64,000 nt of DNA, taken from Ichthyophis bannanicus. Taxonomy: Eukaryota; Chordata; Amphibia; Gymnophiona; Ichthyophiidae. The position numbers and the translations under genes are program-made. Shown one piece after another: positions 33,884-43,855 of the stretch. The stretch is from positions 230,580,109 to 230,644,108 of the forward strand of contig CM066033.1 of NCBI GenBank assembly GCA_033557465.1. The letters run 5' to 3'. Below the pieces are notes generated by a model. It did not search any database and had not been told where the DNA came from. It saw only the letters and a list, made by a program, of their open reading frames with translations. Numbering within the stretch: the stretch's first letter is position 1; every line of letters starts with the position of its first letter.

Positions 33884-34130
33884 AGCGATCTCCAGGAACA
33901 GCAGGAATTTAGTCTTCACATATGGGTGACATCAATACCGACTGAGCTCGCACGGACTGAGCTCGCACAAGAACGCTTCCCAGCATCCAATTGGAAAGCT
34001 TTTGAGAGTACTCCACTGCGCCTGTGTGACTGCCTTCTCACCTTTTCAACTCCCTCTCTTCACTAGAGTTTATACCTGAGGAAAGAGAGTAAATGAAATC
34101 CTATAACTCCTAGGGGACAAGGGTGGGTTG

Positions 34131-34240
34131 TGAAGACTAAATTTCTGCTGTTCCTGGAGATCACCTGTTACAGATGAGTAACTATGCTATCTCCAGGAAT
34201 AAGCAGGAATGTAGTCTTCACATATGAGACTCCCTAGCTC
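34131..34240. repeat. DIRS internal complementary region (ICR) of outer copy
   Basis: 34131-34188 is the reverse complement of the element's left terminus (33887-33919 survives). 34189-34232 is complementary to the right terminus near 42260-42296. In the DIRS replication model this segment templates joining of the two ends into a circle. Confidence 0.65.
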
Positions 34241-34427
34241 CCAGATGAAGTGACCTCAGAACCAGCAGAGGTTCACCTCTGTGTAGGCATGATGAGATCA
34301 TGGATCTCACATGGATTTCTGGTATCTTCAAAGTCTGGGACGGAGGGTAGGAGTTGCATCTAAATCTGAAAGAGGTACTGGAGTACAGCCGACCAAACAT
34401 GGCATCCCGACGGGAGTCCTTGTCCAG

Positions 34428-35370
34428 TCAATAATGGGCAGCAAAGGTATGGACGGAAGACCAAGTTGCTGCTTTGCAAATTTCATTGATGGCTATCGAG
34501 TGTAGGTTTGCCATCAAAGTGGTCATGGCGTGAACATTATGAGCAGTGACATGCCTTTCCAGGGAGAGTCCTGCTTTGTCATAGGCAACTATCCATCTGG
34601 AGAGCATACACTTAGAAACAGGTAATCCCAGGTGACTGGGGTCAAATGAGATAAACAACTGCAAGGCTTTATGATAATCTTGCGTCCTTTGGAGATAGAA
34701 AGTCAAGGCATGTTTGCAGTCAAAAGTGTGCAGAGTTGCTTCCGTTCTAGATCCATGCAGTTTAGGAAAGAAAACTGGAAGGTAAATTGACTGGTTTAAA
34801 TGGAAGGGAGAAACCACCTTTGGCATAAAGTGTGGGTGAGTCCGAAGGACTACTTTGTCCTGGTGGAAGCGGGTATAGGGAGAATCCGCCACAAAAGCCT
34901 GAAGCTCACAAATGCGTCTAGCTGGTGAGGGCAATTAGAAAAGTTCCTCTCTTGAAAGGTAAGGTAAGTGAGGACGTACCTAATGGTTCAAAGGGTGGCT
35001 TGAGAAGCTGCGCTAAAACAACATTGAGGTCCCAAGCTACTGGAGATGTCTTAATGGGCAGTTTGGACAGCAGGAGACCTCTCATGAAACGTGCTATCTA
35101 GTGGTTGCATGGAGATGGGCTGTCGATTGAGTAGATGGCGATAGGCCGCAATGGCACGAAGGTGGACTCTCACCGAGTTTGTCTTTAGACCTGTCGAGAG
35201 GAAAACTGGAGGAGATTTTGGAGGAGTGACTCCACTGGAGCAGAAAAAGGATTAAGATCTTTCTGGGAACACCAGACAGAGAATCTACACCACTTAAAAG
35301 CATATGATTGTCTGGTGGAGGGCTTTCTAGAAACCAAAAAAGATCTCCTTAATCTCTTGAGGAAGGTCAA
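34428..35370 (-). pseudogene. DIRS tyrosine recombinase, degenerate
   Basis: The C-terminal part (34428-34934) reads SPARRICELQAFVADSPYTRFH, LRTHPHFMPKVVSPFHLNQ and FDPSHLGLPVSKCMLSRWI, ending in ATWSSVHTFAAHY. The N-terminal SRKPSTRQSYAFKWCRFSVWC block is at 35185-35370 in another frame, separated by frameshifts. The RRISEL-type Arg and the terminal Tyr remain, but the HxxR box reads HNVH instead of HNVR, so a catalytic Arg is lost. The protein would normally insert circular DIRS DNA into the genome without target duplication. Confidence 0.75.
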
Positions 35371-35570
35371 AGGCTTGTAAATCTATGCTCTCGGCAGTCA
35401 AGCTATGAGCAGAGACACTGTGGATTGGGATGTAGTAGTGAGCCATCATCCTACGAGTGGAGATCCGGCGCATATCCCATTCGCAGAGATAAGTCTGAGT
35501 CAGATGTAGTAGCAGTGCAAACCACAGTTGCCACAGTCAGTGAGTGGCTATGAGAATCATGGAGCCCTTG

Positions 35571-36765
35571 TCAAAATGAAGCTTGAAAAGCGTCTTGGGA
35601 ATGAGGCGTATAGGAGGGAAAGCATAAAGCAGACCCTAACCTCAGTGTAGGTTGAAGGTATCCACTTGTTGGTTGGTGGATGTCAGAGTTCTTGTGTAGA
35701 AGCGAGGAAGCTTTGCATTTTGCAGAGTTGCGAACAGATCTATATCTGGAGCTCCCCGGGTCTGGATGATGTAGGACGCTGTGTCCGGATGGAGAGACCA
35801 TTCTTGGGGAAGAAGGATATGACTCAGTCTGTCTACCAAGACATTGGACACCCTGGGAGGTTCACTGCTTGGAGGTGTATTTGATGAGCAATGGCAAAGG
35901 ACCAGAGGTGTATGGGCACTACACAGAGGGCCCAAGAGACTGTTCCTCCTTGCTTGCCCTGACTAGGATTGGTTGTGCTCTGAGATACTGTCGAAACACA
36001 TGGAGGGCATTCGAGAAAGCATAAATTTCCAGGAGATTGATCTGGAGTTGACTTTTGCGTTGTCCAGAGCCCCTGTGTAGTCAGGTTGCCCAGATGGGCC
36101 CCTCAACCCAGTTTGAAGGCATCCGTCATCAGGGTACATTGAAGTAAAGGCATCTGAAAAGTGACTTTACAAGCAGGTTTTCTGGAGAGCACCAGCACTG
36201 AAGGGATGTGGTTAGACAGACAGTGACTTGGATCCTTTCCCAGAGACGGCCTGACGCCTGCTTCCACTGGAGCAAGAGTTCACTGGGCTGTCCGCATATT
36301 TATTTATTTATTTAACATTTCTTATATTCCGCCCTTCATATCATCAAGGTGGTTTACATTGAACAAACTGAAATTACATTGAACAGGGCATTATAACTTG
36401 GTGATAACTATTTTACAGGGAACATGGGCAATGGAGGGTTAAGTGGCTTGCCCAAGACCACAAGAAGCACCTGTGGGACTAGAAACCCCAGCCCTTCCGG
36501 CCCAAGGTTGCTGTCCTCTATTGGGATTTGAACCCCCAACCTTCCAGCCTGAGGTAACTTGCCCCAGCCACTAGGCCACTCCTCCCTCTATGTATGTAAG
36601 TCGGGCATATGGAACGACATGCACTGTAGAAACCGTGTGCCCAAGAAGCAGCAGTATCTCATAGGCTGTCAGATGGTCTCGTAGGAGTGTCTGCGATGCT
36701 AGTTCGACTAGACAGGCACAACAGAGCTGGGCAGAAATGCCCTGAACTGTTGGGTGTCTAGTAGT
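35571..36765 (-). pseudogene. DIRS RNase H / methyltransferase-like remnant
   Basis: Read on the minus strand with frameshifts: RLSHILLPQEWSLHPD, then TRGAPDIDLFATLQNAKLPRFYTRT. This matches the NSRADRLSRVLLPHEWSLH and GTPDIDLFASPWNAKLPRFCSRT blocks of the full element at 51928-53769. The DIDLFA...NAKLPRF part corresponds to the Dam-type methyltransferase-like region carried by DIRS elements. The SINE at 36297-36592 interrupts it. 36593-36765 resumes with text matching 52870-52980. Confidence 0.65.
36297..36592 (-). mobile_element. tRNA-derived SINE with L2-like tail, minus orientation
   Basis: Read on the minus strand, the head has a Pol III A-box-like TGGCCTAGTGG and a B box GGTTCAAATCC. 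A body follows ('cttgggcaagccacttaac', 'ttataatgccctgttcaatg'), then a tail 'gtaaaccaccttgatgatatg' and (TAAA)n at 36297-36312. The tail resembles the 3' end of the L2-like LINE at 1140-1216, which suggests the L2 machinery mobilises it. It interrupts the DIRS RNase H remnant. It is the same family as 37662-37945, which lies in the opposite orientation. Confidence 0.75.
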
Positions 36766-36918
36766 GCTTCAATAAAATGAAATTAGACTTACCTGCTAAT
36801 TATTGTTCCTTGAGGAACTCCAGTCCAGTCCCGACCTATGGGGTAGTGTATCTCTTCCAGCAGATTGGAGACTGAGCACGTCATCTTTTGACAACACCAG
36901 TACGAATATAGCTGCTTC

Positions 36919-37640
36919 TCAAATCCATCTGGAAATTGAGGCCTTGGCAGCCACCTCATCCCTGCGCGAACCGCCAAAGAGCACAAACAAGTAATCCAAC
37001 TTGCAAAAGGCCACCGTCACCTTCAAGTAACGCTTGAGGACCCTTTGAACATCCAACAAGCACAACCGAGATTTGTCAGCATCATTCCCTGAGCCACCCA
37101 GGATAGGAAGAACCAGTTGATTGACATGAAATGCTGACAACACCTTAGGCAGAAACGAAGGAATCGGCTGCAGGACAAATTTCTCCCTAGAAAACAAAAG
37201 GAACGGCTCCCAGCACAATAAGGCTTGAAGCTCTGAAATCCTGCGTGCAGAGCAGAGAGCAACTAGAATTACCATTTGAGGGTTAAGTCCTTCAGCGAAG
37301 CCCGGCTGAAGGGCTCAAAAGGCTCTCTAGCAAACGCCACTAAAACCAAGTTGAGATCCTATGGAGGAACCACAGCCCTCCGTGGAGGACGAAGACAGGC
37401 TACCGCCCTCAGGAGGTGCACTACGTCCAAGTGCATCCACAGTGGCACCCTCTGGACCTTACCGTGATAACAGGCGATCGCCACCAGTTGCACCTGCAAG
37501 GAGCTAGCCGCTAGCCCCTTGTCGAAACTGGCCTGCAAAAATGCTAGGATGTCCGGAATAGAGGCAGTTCCAGGCTGCACCTGCCTCTCATCACACTAGG
37601 CCTCAAAAATGCACCATATTCGGATGTAAGCCAAAGAAGT
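36919..37640 (-). pseudogene. DIRS family-2 tyrosine recombinase, C-terminally truncated
   Basis: 37580-37276 encodes the core-binding domain: GTASIPDILAFLQASFDKGL, VQLVAIACYHG, and a stop before DLNLVLVAFAREPFEPF. 37275-36919 encodes VALCSARRISELQALL (catalytic Arg I), FLPKVLSAFHVNQL and a long EVAAKASISRWI end. The HxxR box and Tyr nucleophile should follow but are deleted, the text passing straight into terminal-repeat sequence at about 36910. One stop and one frame change separate the two halves. Confidence 0.7.
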
Positions 37641-37661
37641 AGATTTCCATGCCTTCAGCAG

Positions 37662-37945
37662 TGGTTGGGTCAAGTTACCTCAGGCCGGAAGGTCGGGGGT
37701 TCAAATCCCACTAGAGGACAGCAACCTTGGGCTGGAAGGACTGGGGTTTCTAGTCCCATAGGTGCTCCTTGTCGTCTTGGGCAAGCCACTTAACCCTCCA
37801 TTGCCCATGTTCCCTGTAAAATAGTTATCTCCAAGTTATAATGCCCTGTTCAATGTAATTTCAGTTTTTTCAATGTAAACCACCTTGATATCATGAAAGG
37901 CGATAAATAAGAAATGTTAAATAAAAAATAAACAAACAATTAAAA
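37662..37945 (+). mobile_element. tRNA-derived SINE with L2-like tail, plus orientation
   Basis: Starts just inside the head ('ggttgggtcaagttacctcagg'), with B box GGTTCAAATCC at about 37698-37708. It shares the body with 36297-36592 over almost its full length, and ends 'gtaaaccaccttgatatcatg' plus an AAAT-rich tail. It sits inside the family-2 DIRS YR/RNase H region, so it postdates that element. The A-box half of the head is truncated or eroded. Confidence 0.75.
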
Positions 37946-38320
37946 TCACTGGACCCGAGTAACCCTTCTTTATCAACCGTGCTGTTTCAAGAGCCAGGCC
38001 ATAAGTAAGAACCGATCCAACTCGGGAAGCGCACCGGACACTGCATCAGAAGATCCTCTCAAGACGCCAAGGCCGGTCCACCAGGATCCGTACCAGGTCG
38101 GCATACAAAGGGCATCACGGCCAGTCGGGGGCGATCAGAATGACACAACCCCGGTGCAACTCAATCTGCTGCAAGACCCTACCTATGAGGACTCACGGAA
38201 CAAAAACATATAGAAAACCTTCCGCAGGCCACGGATGTACTAGAGGGTCGAGACCCTCAAACATCCATTCTCGTCTTCTGCTGAAGATACGGCTCACCTT
38301 GGCAGTCTTGAACGTAGCCA

Positions 38321-38764
38321 TCAGGTCCATGACAGGTGTGCCCTAGCTGCGCACCACCTGTGTGAGGATCTCTTGAGCGTCCATTCCCCAGGATCCACGT
38401 GCCCCCAACTGAGGTAGTCTGCCGTCACAATATCGACCCCAGCAACATGTGCCACCGACAGGACCTGGAGGTGACCTTCAGCCCAGCCAAAAAATAGTTC
38501 TGCCTCCTCTTCCAGAGACGCACTGCCCATGCCTCCCTGATGGCTGATATAGGCCACCGTGGTCACATTGTTTCCGAAAGGACCCTGACCACCTTGCCTT
38601 GCAAGCCATGACTCGAAGTTGCAGAGCGCCAGGACTACTGCTGCACCTTCAGCCTGTTGATCGACCAACCGGCCTCCTGCAGGTTCCAGCGCCCTTGAGC
38701 AAAGTGTCCCTGGCGATGGGCTCTCCAGCCTGACAGACTGGCATCGGTCATCAGCGGGATCCAC
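38321..38764 (-). pseudogene. DIRS family-2 RNase H fragment
   Basis: The reading frame contains TTVAYISHQGG with a polymorphic substrate-binding look, then AELFFGWAEGHLQVLSVAHVAGVDIVTADYLSW. This parallels QVAMFYINKQGGTGSLSLCNEALRLWAFAREHQIHLLAVYLPGVQNSRADRLSR in the full DIRS copy. The catalytic-type Asp of the SRADRLS block is conserved as TADYLS. The upstream RT is not recognisable, and 37950-38320 continues in broken frames. Confidence 0.65.
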
Positions 38765-38963
38765 TGTGGAGGCTCAAGAGGCATGCCCGCTTCCAGATTC
38801 CCCGGACAAAGCCACCATTCAAGTGCCCTCCTGGCCTCTGGACTGGGGATGCATCTGGTGCGACCACCGATAAAGCAAGGCCCTCTATAGTGGGTGCATA
38901 TGTGCCCTTGTCCACAGCACCACCTCCATAGTGGCTGCCATGGTTCCCAGGACCTGCAGATAA

Positions 38964-39480
38964 AGCACAGTTACTTACCTGTAACAGGTGATCTCTGGGA
39001 ACAACAGGAATTAGTCTTCACATATGGGTACGTCGGTACCGACGGAGCCTGCACGGGTATGCTGCCCAGCTTCCAATCAGAAAGCTTTTGGCAGCATCCC
39101 TCGCGCCTGCGCGCTGACTTCCCGCCTTCTCCAGAGCCTCTCTTCAGTTGAGTTTCAAAGCTGAGACAAAGGCGAGGAGAGAAAGGAAGAAGATAAAGAG
39201 ATGCAACTCCCAGGGGAGGTGGGAGGGTTGTGAAGACTAATTCCTGCTGTTCCCAGAGATCACCTGTTACAGGTAAGTAACTGCTATCTCCAGGAACAAG
39301 CAGGAATGAGTCTTTACATATGGGGACTCCCTAGCTAGGGATGCCAGGGGGAGATCCCATAAAAATGCAGAGGCCTCGGCCAGGGATGCATTTTGTCTCC
39401 AGGAATTCCCGGCATCCTTCGTGGGATGGAGGGCAGGAGTTGACAATAAAGGAGCTGTGAGGAAAGAAACAGCATAGCCA
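38964..39480 (-). mobile_element. DIRS-like 3' end: terminal repeat, ICR and YR tail
   Basis: The left terminus 38964-39019 ('agcacagttacttacctg...') is mirrored at 39231-39285 with a 2-base deletion. ICR text 39286-39320 follows, then about 150 bp matching the 3' UTR after the YR of the full copy. It breaks off near 39480. The ITR carries 'gtcggtaccgac' and closely resembles that of 50429-56039, so this is a different copy from the outer element. The rest of it is absent. Confidence 0.65.
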
Positions 39481-39609
39481 AGGACTATAGGGGAGAAGTC
39501 CTTGGTATATATGATAAGTAACATTAAACACATTTAATGTACACTTAAAATATGCAGCTTACCTACTGAATCGTAGGAAGTCAAGATCATGATGGAGTCT
39601 ACTGGATAA

Positions 39610-40000
39610 GCAGTGGCGGAATCTTCAAAGTGACCTCACAGCAACCCCTCCACCAATTTCATCAGGTCTATCATTACGATATAGTTTGTACCCAGGTATC
39701 AGTGTCCCACTGGTTGTCCTCCTTGCACCATGTCTCTGATATTCCAATCATATCTAACCTCTCATTTAGTGATATATATTCCAACTCTCCCATCTTATTT
39801 TTAAGACTTCTAGCATTTGCATGCAAGCATTTTAGAGACTGTATTTTATTCATATCAATCTGGCTATTGGTAGACATGGGTAATTTGGGATCTTTAAGCT
39901 CTGTGTGCTCCATACTCGAGGGGATTTGGGCTACTTTACTCTTATTTGGAACCTCTCTGCTTTTGGTAGTATCCTTCAAGGATACATTATTCCGAACCAT
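39610..40000 (-). pseudogene. CR1-like ORF2 N-terminus (APE endonuclease)
   Basis: 40000-39674 contains IQSLKCLHANARSLKNKMGELE and RLDMIGISETWCKED, the first endonuclease blocks with the catalytic-type Glu in SETW. After a frame change, DRPDEIGGGVAVRSL can be read at about 39610-39655. Everything beyond, including RT, is missing. Confidence 0.75.
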
Positions 40001-40025
40001 GCGATCTTGGGTGACTGTCTATTAT

Positions 40026-40879
40026 CTAGTTTAAAAGCTGCTCTATCTCCTTTTTAAAAGTTAATGCCAGCAGCATGGTTCCATCCCAGTTGAGGTGAAG
40101 CCCATCCCTTCGGAAGAGCCTCTCCTTTCCCCAGAATGTTCCCCAGTTCCTAACAAATACAAAACCCTCATCTCTGCACCATTGTCTCATCCACGCATTG
40201 AGACTCTGGAGCTCTGCCTGCCTTTTGGGTCCTGCGCATAGAATGGGAAGCATTTCGGAGAATGCTACCCTGGAAGTTCTGTATTCAACTTCCTATCTAA
40301 AAGTCTAAATTTAGCCTCCAGAACCTCCCTACTACATTTTCCTATGTCATTGGTACCGACATGTACCAAGACAGCAGACTCCTCCCCAGCACTATCTAAG
40401 ACCTTATCTAGGTGGCGCGTGAGGTCCGCTACCTTCGTACCAGGCAGGCATGTGTGATCCTCACATCCACTAGCCACCCAGCTATCTACATGCCTAATGA
40501 TCTTATCACCAACTATAACGGCTGTCCTAACACTTCCCTCATGGGCACATGGACCTAGAGAAACATCCTCGGTGTAAGAGAGTTTTACATCACCTGGAGG
40601 ACAGGTCCTAGTTACAGGATCACTTCCTGCCACACCAGGGTGATGCTCTCCTGTCACATGACCTCTCTCCTCCATGGCAACAGGGATGCTGCCAGACTGG
40701 AGGTGAGACCTCAGGACTATATCCTTGTAGGTCTCGTCTATGTATCTCTCTGTCTTTCTTATGTTTTCCAAGTCTGCTACTCTAGCGTCTAGAGAATGGA
40801 CTCGTTCCCTGAGAGCAAAGAGTTCCTTGCACCTACTACACATGTAAGATCTCTCACCAACTGGGAGAAAATCATACAT
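40026..40879 (-). pseudogene. CR1-like ORF1 with SGNH esterase-like domain
   Basis: 40879-40265 starts MYDFLPVGERSYMCSRCKEL (CxxC) and continues into a coiled-coil-like ALRERVHSLDARVADLENI and TERYIDETYKD. It then reaches esterase block I VIVGDKIIRHVD (K where the catalytic Ser of GDS is expected) and block III HVGTNDIGK. After a frame change near 40260, 40253-40026 has FGKERL-like FWGKERLFRRDGLHLNWDG, supplying the Asp-His block V. This ORF1 type is known from CR1-group LINEs. The apparent Ser loss and the frameshift argue for inactivity. Confidence 0.75.
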
Positions 40880-41489
40880 GTGACAGTCAATGCAAAAGAC
40901 TGGAAAGCCCCCCTCTCACTGCTGGACTGCTGTCTGCATCTTAGTTTTAAGCTTGTGTTTAGATCTTTAAGCTCTTTACTTTCTAAGGGTTGCTATGGAT
41001 ATTTATACTAATAAAACTGTACCTAATATGTTTAATATACCTTGTTCACCTGACGCTCAATTAATCTCAGGTCCTTAGTGTATGACTGATTTGGATAACA
41101 AGCTTCACCTGAGAGCACCTCCTTTCCTTTAAGATGTGTAAGTACCTATAAAGCTACGATAAACCCAGGGGTGGGTGGGTGTTGGGGAGGGAGGGAGGGA
41201 AATTAAAAGAGGGCTGCTTCATGGTATCCTGTACTGTGCTGCTGAGGTAAGCTGTGACCAACTTCCTGGGTGATTAACAGTCCTTGCTTGGATAGAAGGA
41301 GTCTTTCAAAATGGCCTTTTGACCTGACACCTGGTATTAACACCTATTGAAAAGGTTTCACAGGTCTCTTGCCCCCTAGGTAGAAGGCCTCTTTGTAAAG
41401 ATCTTTAGAAGACTTTATTTGTTGCTCAAGAGTACTGATCCTGTTTTGCCTTTTATGCTAAGTTATATTCTGATTTGATTTAAATTACA

Positions 41490-41740
41490 GCTCTTTTCTG
41501 CTGCTAGGCTCTGACTTATTATGAAATTTAAACTACAAGCTCTCTGCTGGGTTCTAAATTTAACCAGAGGGCTCTCTTTTGTGTTTTAAATTTAAACTAA
41601 AAGTACTTTGCTGATACTAGGCCCTGCGTGACTATTAAATTTAAACTACAAGCTCTCTGCTGGGTATGAATATAACCAGAAAGTTCTCTTCTGTGTTTTA
41701 AATTTAAATTTAAACAAACTGTTGCTACTAAGCCCTGATT
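41490..41740. repeat. ~115-bp tandem repeat in CR1 5' UTR
   Basis: Two full units and a partial one. Each contains 'aaatttaaactacaagctctctgctgggt', then '...aaccagaaagttctcttctgtgttttaaatttaaa', then a 'ctgctactaggccctg' variant. Tandem 5' repeats often act as promoter units in LINEs; that role is inferred here. Confidence 0.6.
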
Positions 41741-41900
41741 GATTTAACAAAAAATACTGGGTTCACAGATTAATTAGCCTTAATACAAAGAAGTCCTTTC
41801 AGAAAATTCCCAGAAGTATATACTCACAATTGCAGATCTCTCTCCAGAAGTAGCAGTCCCTTTTTCTAGTCCTTCAAGACTCAACAAACAACTAGTTAGT

Positions 41901-42300
41901 TTCTCCATACAATTGAGGATGGGTATGGTAGACCTAAGGCCTAAAAAGGGCGTTGACGCCCAAGACTTTTTTTTTTTTTTTTTTAAAGAAGATAAAGATA
42001 GAAGTAAAAGAAAAGAATAAGGGAATCAGCGATGTCTTCAACGGTGCCAGTGTCAAAGGAAAGGCAGAGGCGCTATCCACTGGGGGGTTTCTGCAGTGAC
42101 AGGATTTGCTTTCTGCTGGCTCTGTGGAAAATTAAGAACTAAAGAGAGGGAGTTGGGAAGGCAGGAAGGCAGTCACGTAGGCGCAATGGAGTGCTCCCAA
42201 AAACTTTCCAATTGGACGATGAGGCGCGTTCCCATGCGGACTCCGTTGGTACCGATGCCACCCACGTGTGAAGACTACATTCCTGCTTGTTCCTAGAGAC
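41901..42300 (-). repeat. DIRS right terminal repeat and 5' UTR
   Basis: From 'tttctccat' (the gag start region) through a T-run at 41968-41985 and GGTGCC-rich text to the ITR 'gtgacaggatttgctttctgctggctctg'. It ends 'cacgtgtgaagactacattcctgcttgttcct'. Gag coding is absent. The ITR matches the left ITR at 33884 better than that at 38964. Confidence 0.7.
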
Positions 42301-42406
42301 AGATAAGTTTTAATAAATTTTGTTTGTTAAGTTGACAGCTGAACTCTCTTTAGCACTGAAGTACATCAGAGAAAAGTCCCATATTACCATTTAAACAGAA
42401 AAAAAA

Positions 42407-43855
42407 TGTATAGAAACATGACAGCAAAAAAAAGAGCACCTGGTCTATCCAGTTTGCCCTTCCATATCAACTACAATAGTCTACTTTTAACTATTAGAGA
42501 TCCTCTTGGTTTGTCCCATGATCTTCTGAATTTAGATACTGTCCTCATGTCCATTACTTCAACAGGGAAACTATTCCACACATCTACCACTCTTTCTGTA
42601 AAGAAATATTTCCACATATTATTCCTGAGTCTATCCCCTTTCACTGTTTCCTCACAGCAGAGCTTGCCTTCAATTGAAAGAGACGCACCTGTGCATTTAT
42701 GCCACAGAGGTATTTAAATGTCTCTATCATATCGCCCCTACCCGCCTTTCCTCTAATATATACATATTAAGATTTTTAAGTCTCTCCTCATATGCTACAT
42801 AATGAAGACCACTAGCCATTTTAGCAGCCACCCTCTACACCAACTCCAACCTGCTTATATCCTTTTGAAGATGCAGTCTCCAGAATTGCACACAATACTC
42901 CAAAAGAGGTCACACCAAAGACTTATGCAGAGACATTATCACTTCCTTTTTTTCTGCTGGCCATTCCTCTCCCTATACACCCAAGCATCCTTCTGGCTTT
43001 CGCAGTCACCTTTTCTACCTGTTTAACTACTTTAAGCTCCTACTCTTCCCTTATGGACAGAAGTACCTCACCCCCTACACTATACCTCTCCTTTGCATTT
43101 TTGCAGCCCAAAAGCATGACCGTGCATTTTTTAACATTAAATCTCAGCTGCCAAATTCCAGACCATTCTTCAAGGTTAGCTAGATCCCTCCTCATGTTAT
43201 CTACTCCTTCTTAGGTATCTACTCTATTGCAGATTTTGGTATCATCTGCAAACAAGCAAACCTTACCTGACAGCCCTTCTGTAATATCACTAACACAGAT
43301 GTTAAAAAGAATCAGACCAAGACAGATCCCTGCGGCACACCATTGGCAACTTCCTTCTCCTCAGAGTGTGCTCCATTTATTTGTACACTTTGTTGCCTCC
43401 CACTCAACCAATTTCTAACCTAATCAGTAACTTTAGGGTCCAACCCTAGGGTGCTCAGTTTGTTTATAAGTCGCTTGTGCGGAACGGTGTCAAAGACTTT
43501 ACTGAAATCAAAATACACCACATCTAGGGCTCTCCCTCGGTACAACTCTCTAGTCACCCAGTCAAAAAAAATCAATCAGATTTGTCCGACAAGTCCTGTC
43601 TCTGGTGAATCCATGCTGCCTCGAATCCTGCAATCCATTGGACTCCAGAAACCTCACAATGCTCTCTTTTAGTAGCCTTTCCAATAATTTACTAACCACA
43701 GAAGTTAGACTAACCAACCTGTATGTTTAATGTCATCCTTACATCCGCTTTTGTGTAAAGGAACCACATGTGCCTTTCTCCAGTCCACTGACACTACTCC
43801 CGACTCCAAAGAGGCATTGAAAAGGTCAGACAGTGGAGCCACTAGAATGTATATA
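42407..43855 (-). pseudogene. CR1-like LINE, 5'-truncated (RT and 3' UTR)
   Basis: The 3' end is at 42407 ('tagaaacatgacagca'). Minus-strand RT text matches 1217-1760 closely: the SGMPQGS-type, YRPVSLTS-type and DW..A blocks are present, though disrupted by indels. The 42407-43300 part supplies the RT C-terminus and 3' UTR missing from the copy at 1217. The 5' truncation at about 43855 is typical of LINE insertion. Confidence 0.75.

Larger units (their letters stand above)
36770..38963 (-). mobile_element. Second DIRS-like family, internally deleted copy
   Basis: The left end 'ttagacttacctgctaatt' and the 'ccagtccagtcccgacctatgg' text resemble the terminus at 44749-44830, but not the 'cacatatggg' termini of the other DIRS copies. 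The coding order on the minus strand (RNase H at 38321-38764, then YR at 36919-37580) is that of DIRS. The ICR and the YR C-terminus are missing. A SINE lies inside (37662-37945). It is more GC-rich than its surroundings. The right end is lost where another DIRS terminus starts at 38964. Confidence 0.65.
39600..41900 (-). mobile_element. CR1-like LINE 5' half (5' UTR, ORF1, start of ORF2)
   Basis: Minus strand: 5' UTR with tandem repeats (about 40900-41900), ORF1 (40026-40879) and the start of ORF2 (to about 39610). The 3' part is missing, which is unusual for a LINE and implies later deletion or disruption. The 5' end abuts 'agtttctccat', which corresponds to the DIRS gag start (cttctccat at 55657), so the LINE lies at the gag start of the outer DIRS copy. 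Confidence 0.7.
33884..42296 (-). mobile_element. Outer DIRS-like copy, split by nested elements
   Basis: The left terminal repeat (33884-34080) and ICR (34131-34240) are here. The best-matching right terminal repeat is 8 kb away at about 42090-42296. Both share 'ccaattggaaag', 'gtgactgcctt', 'caactccctctctt' and the variant GACATC/GGCATC. The nearer left repeat at 38964 does not share these. Between them lie YR and RNase H-methyltransferase remnants of this copy (34428-36765), then a second DIRS family, part of another DIRS copy and a CR1. The remaining RT and gag are missing. The outermost ~23 bp of the left terminus are deleted (agc joins directly to gatctcc). Confidence 0.65.

Noticed and set aside
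37690..37720. Possible tRNA gene (B box GGTTCAAATCC)
   Set aside because: The surrounding sequence does not fold as a tRNA cloverleaf by eye. It continues into a SINE body and L2-like tail and occurs in two copies.
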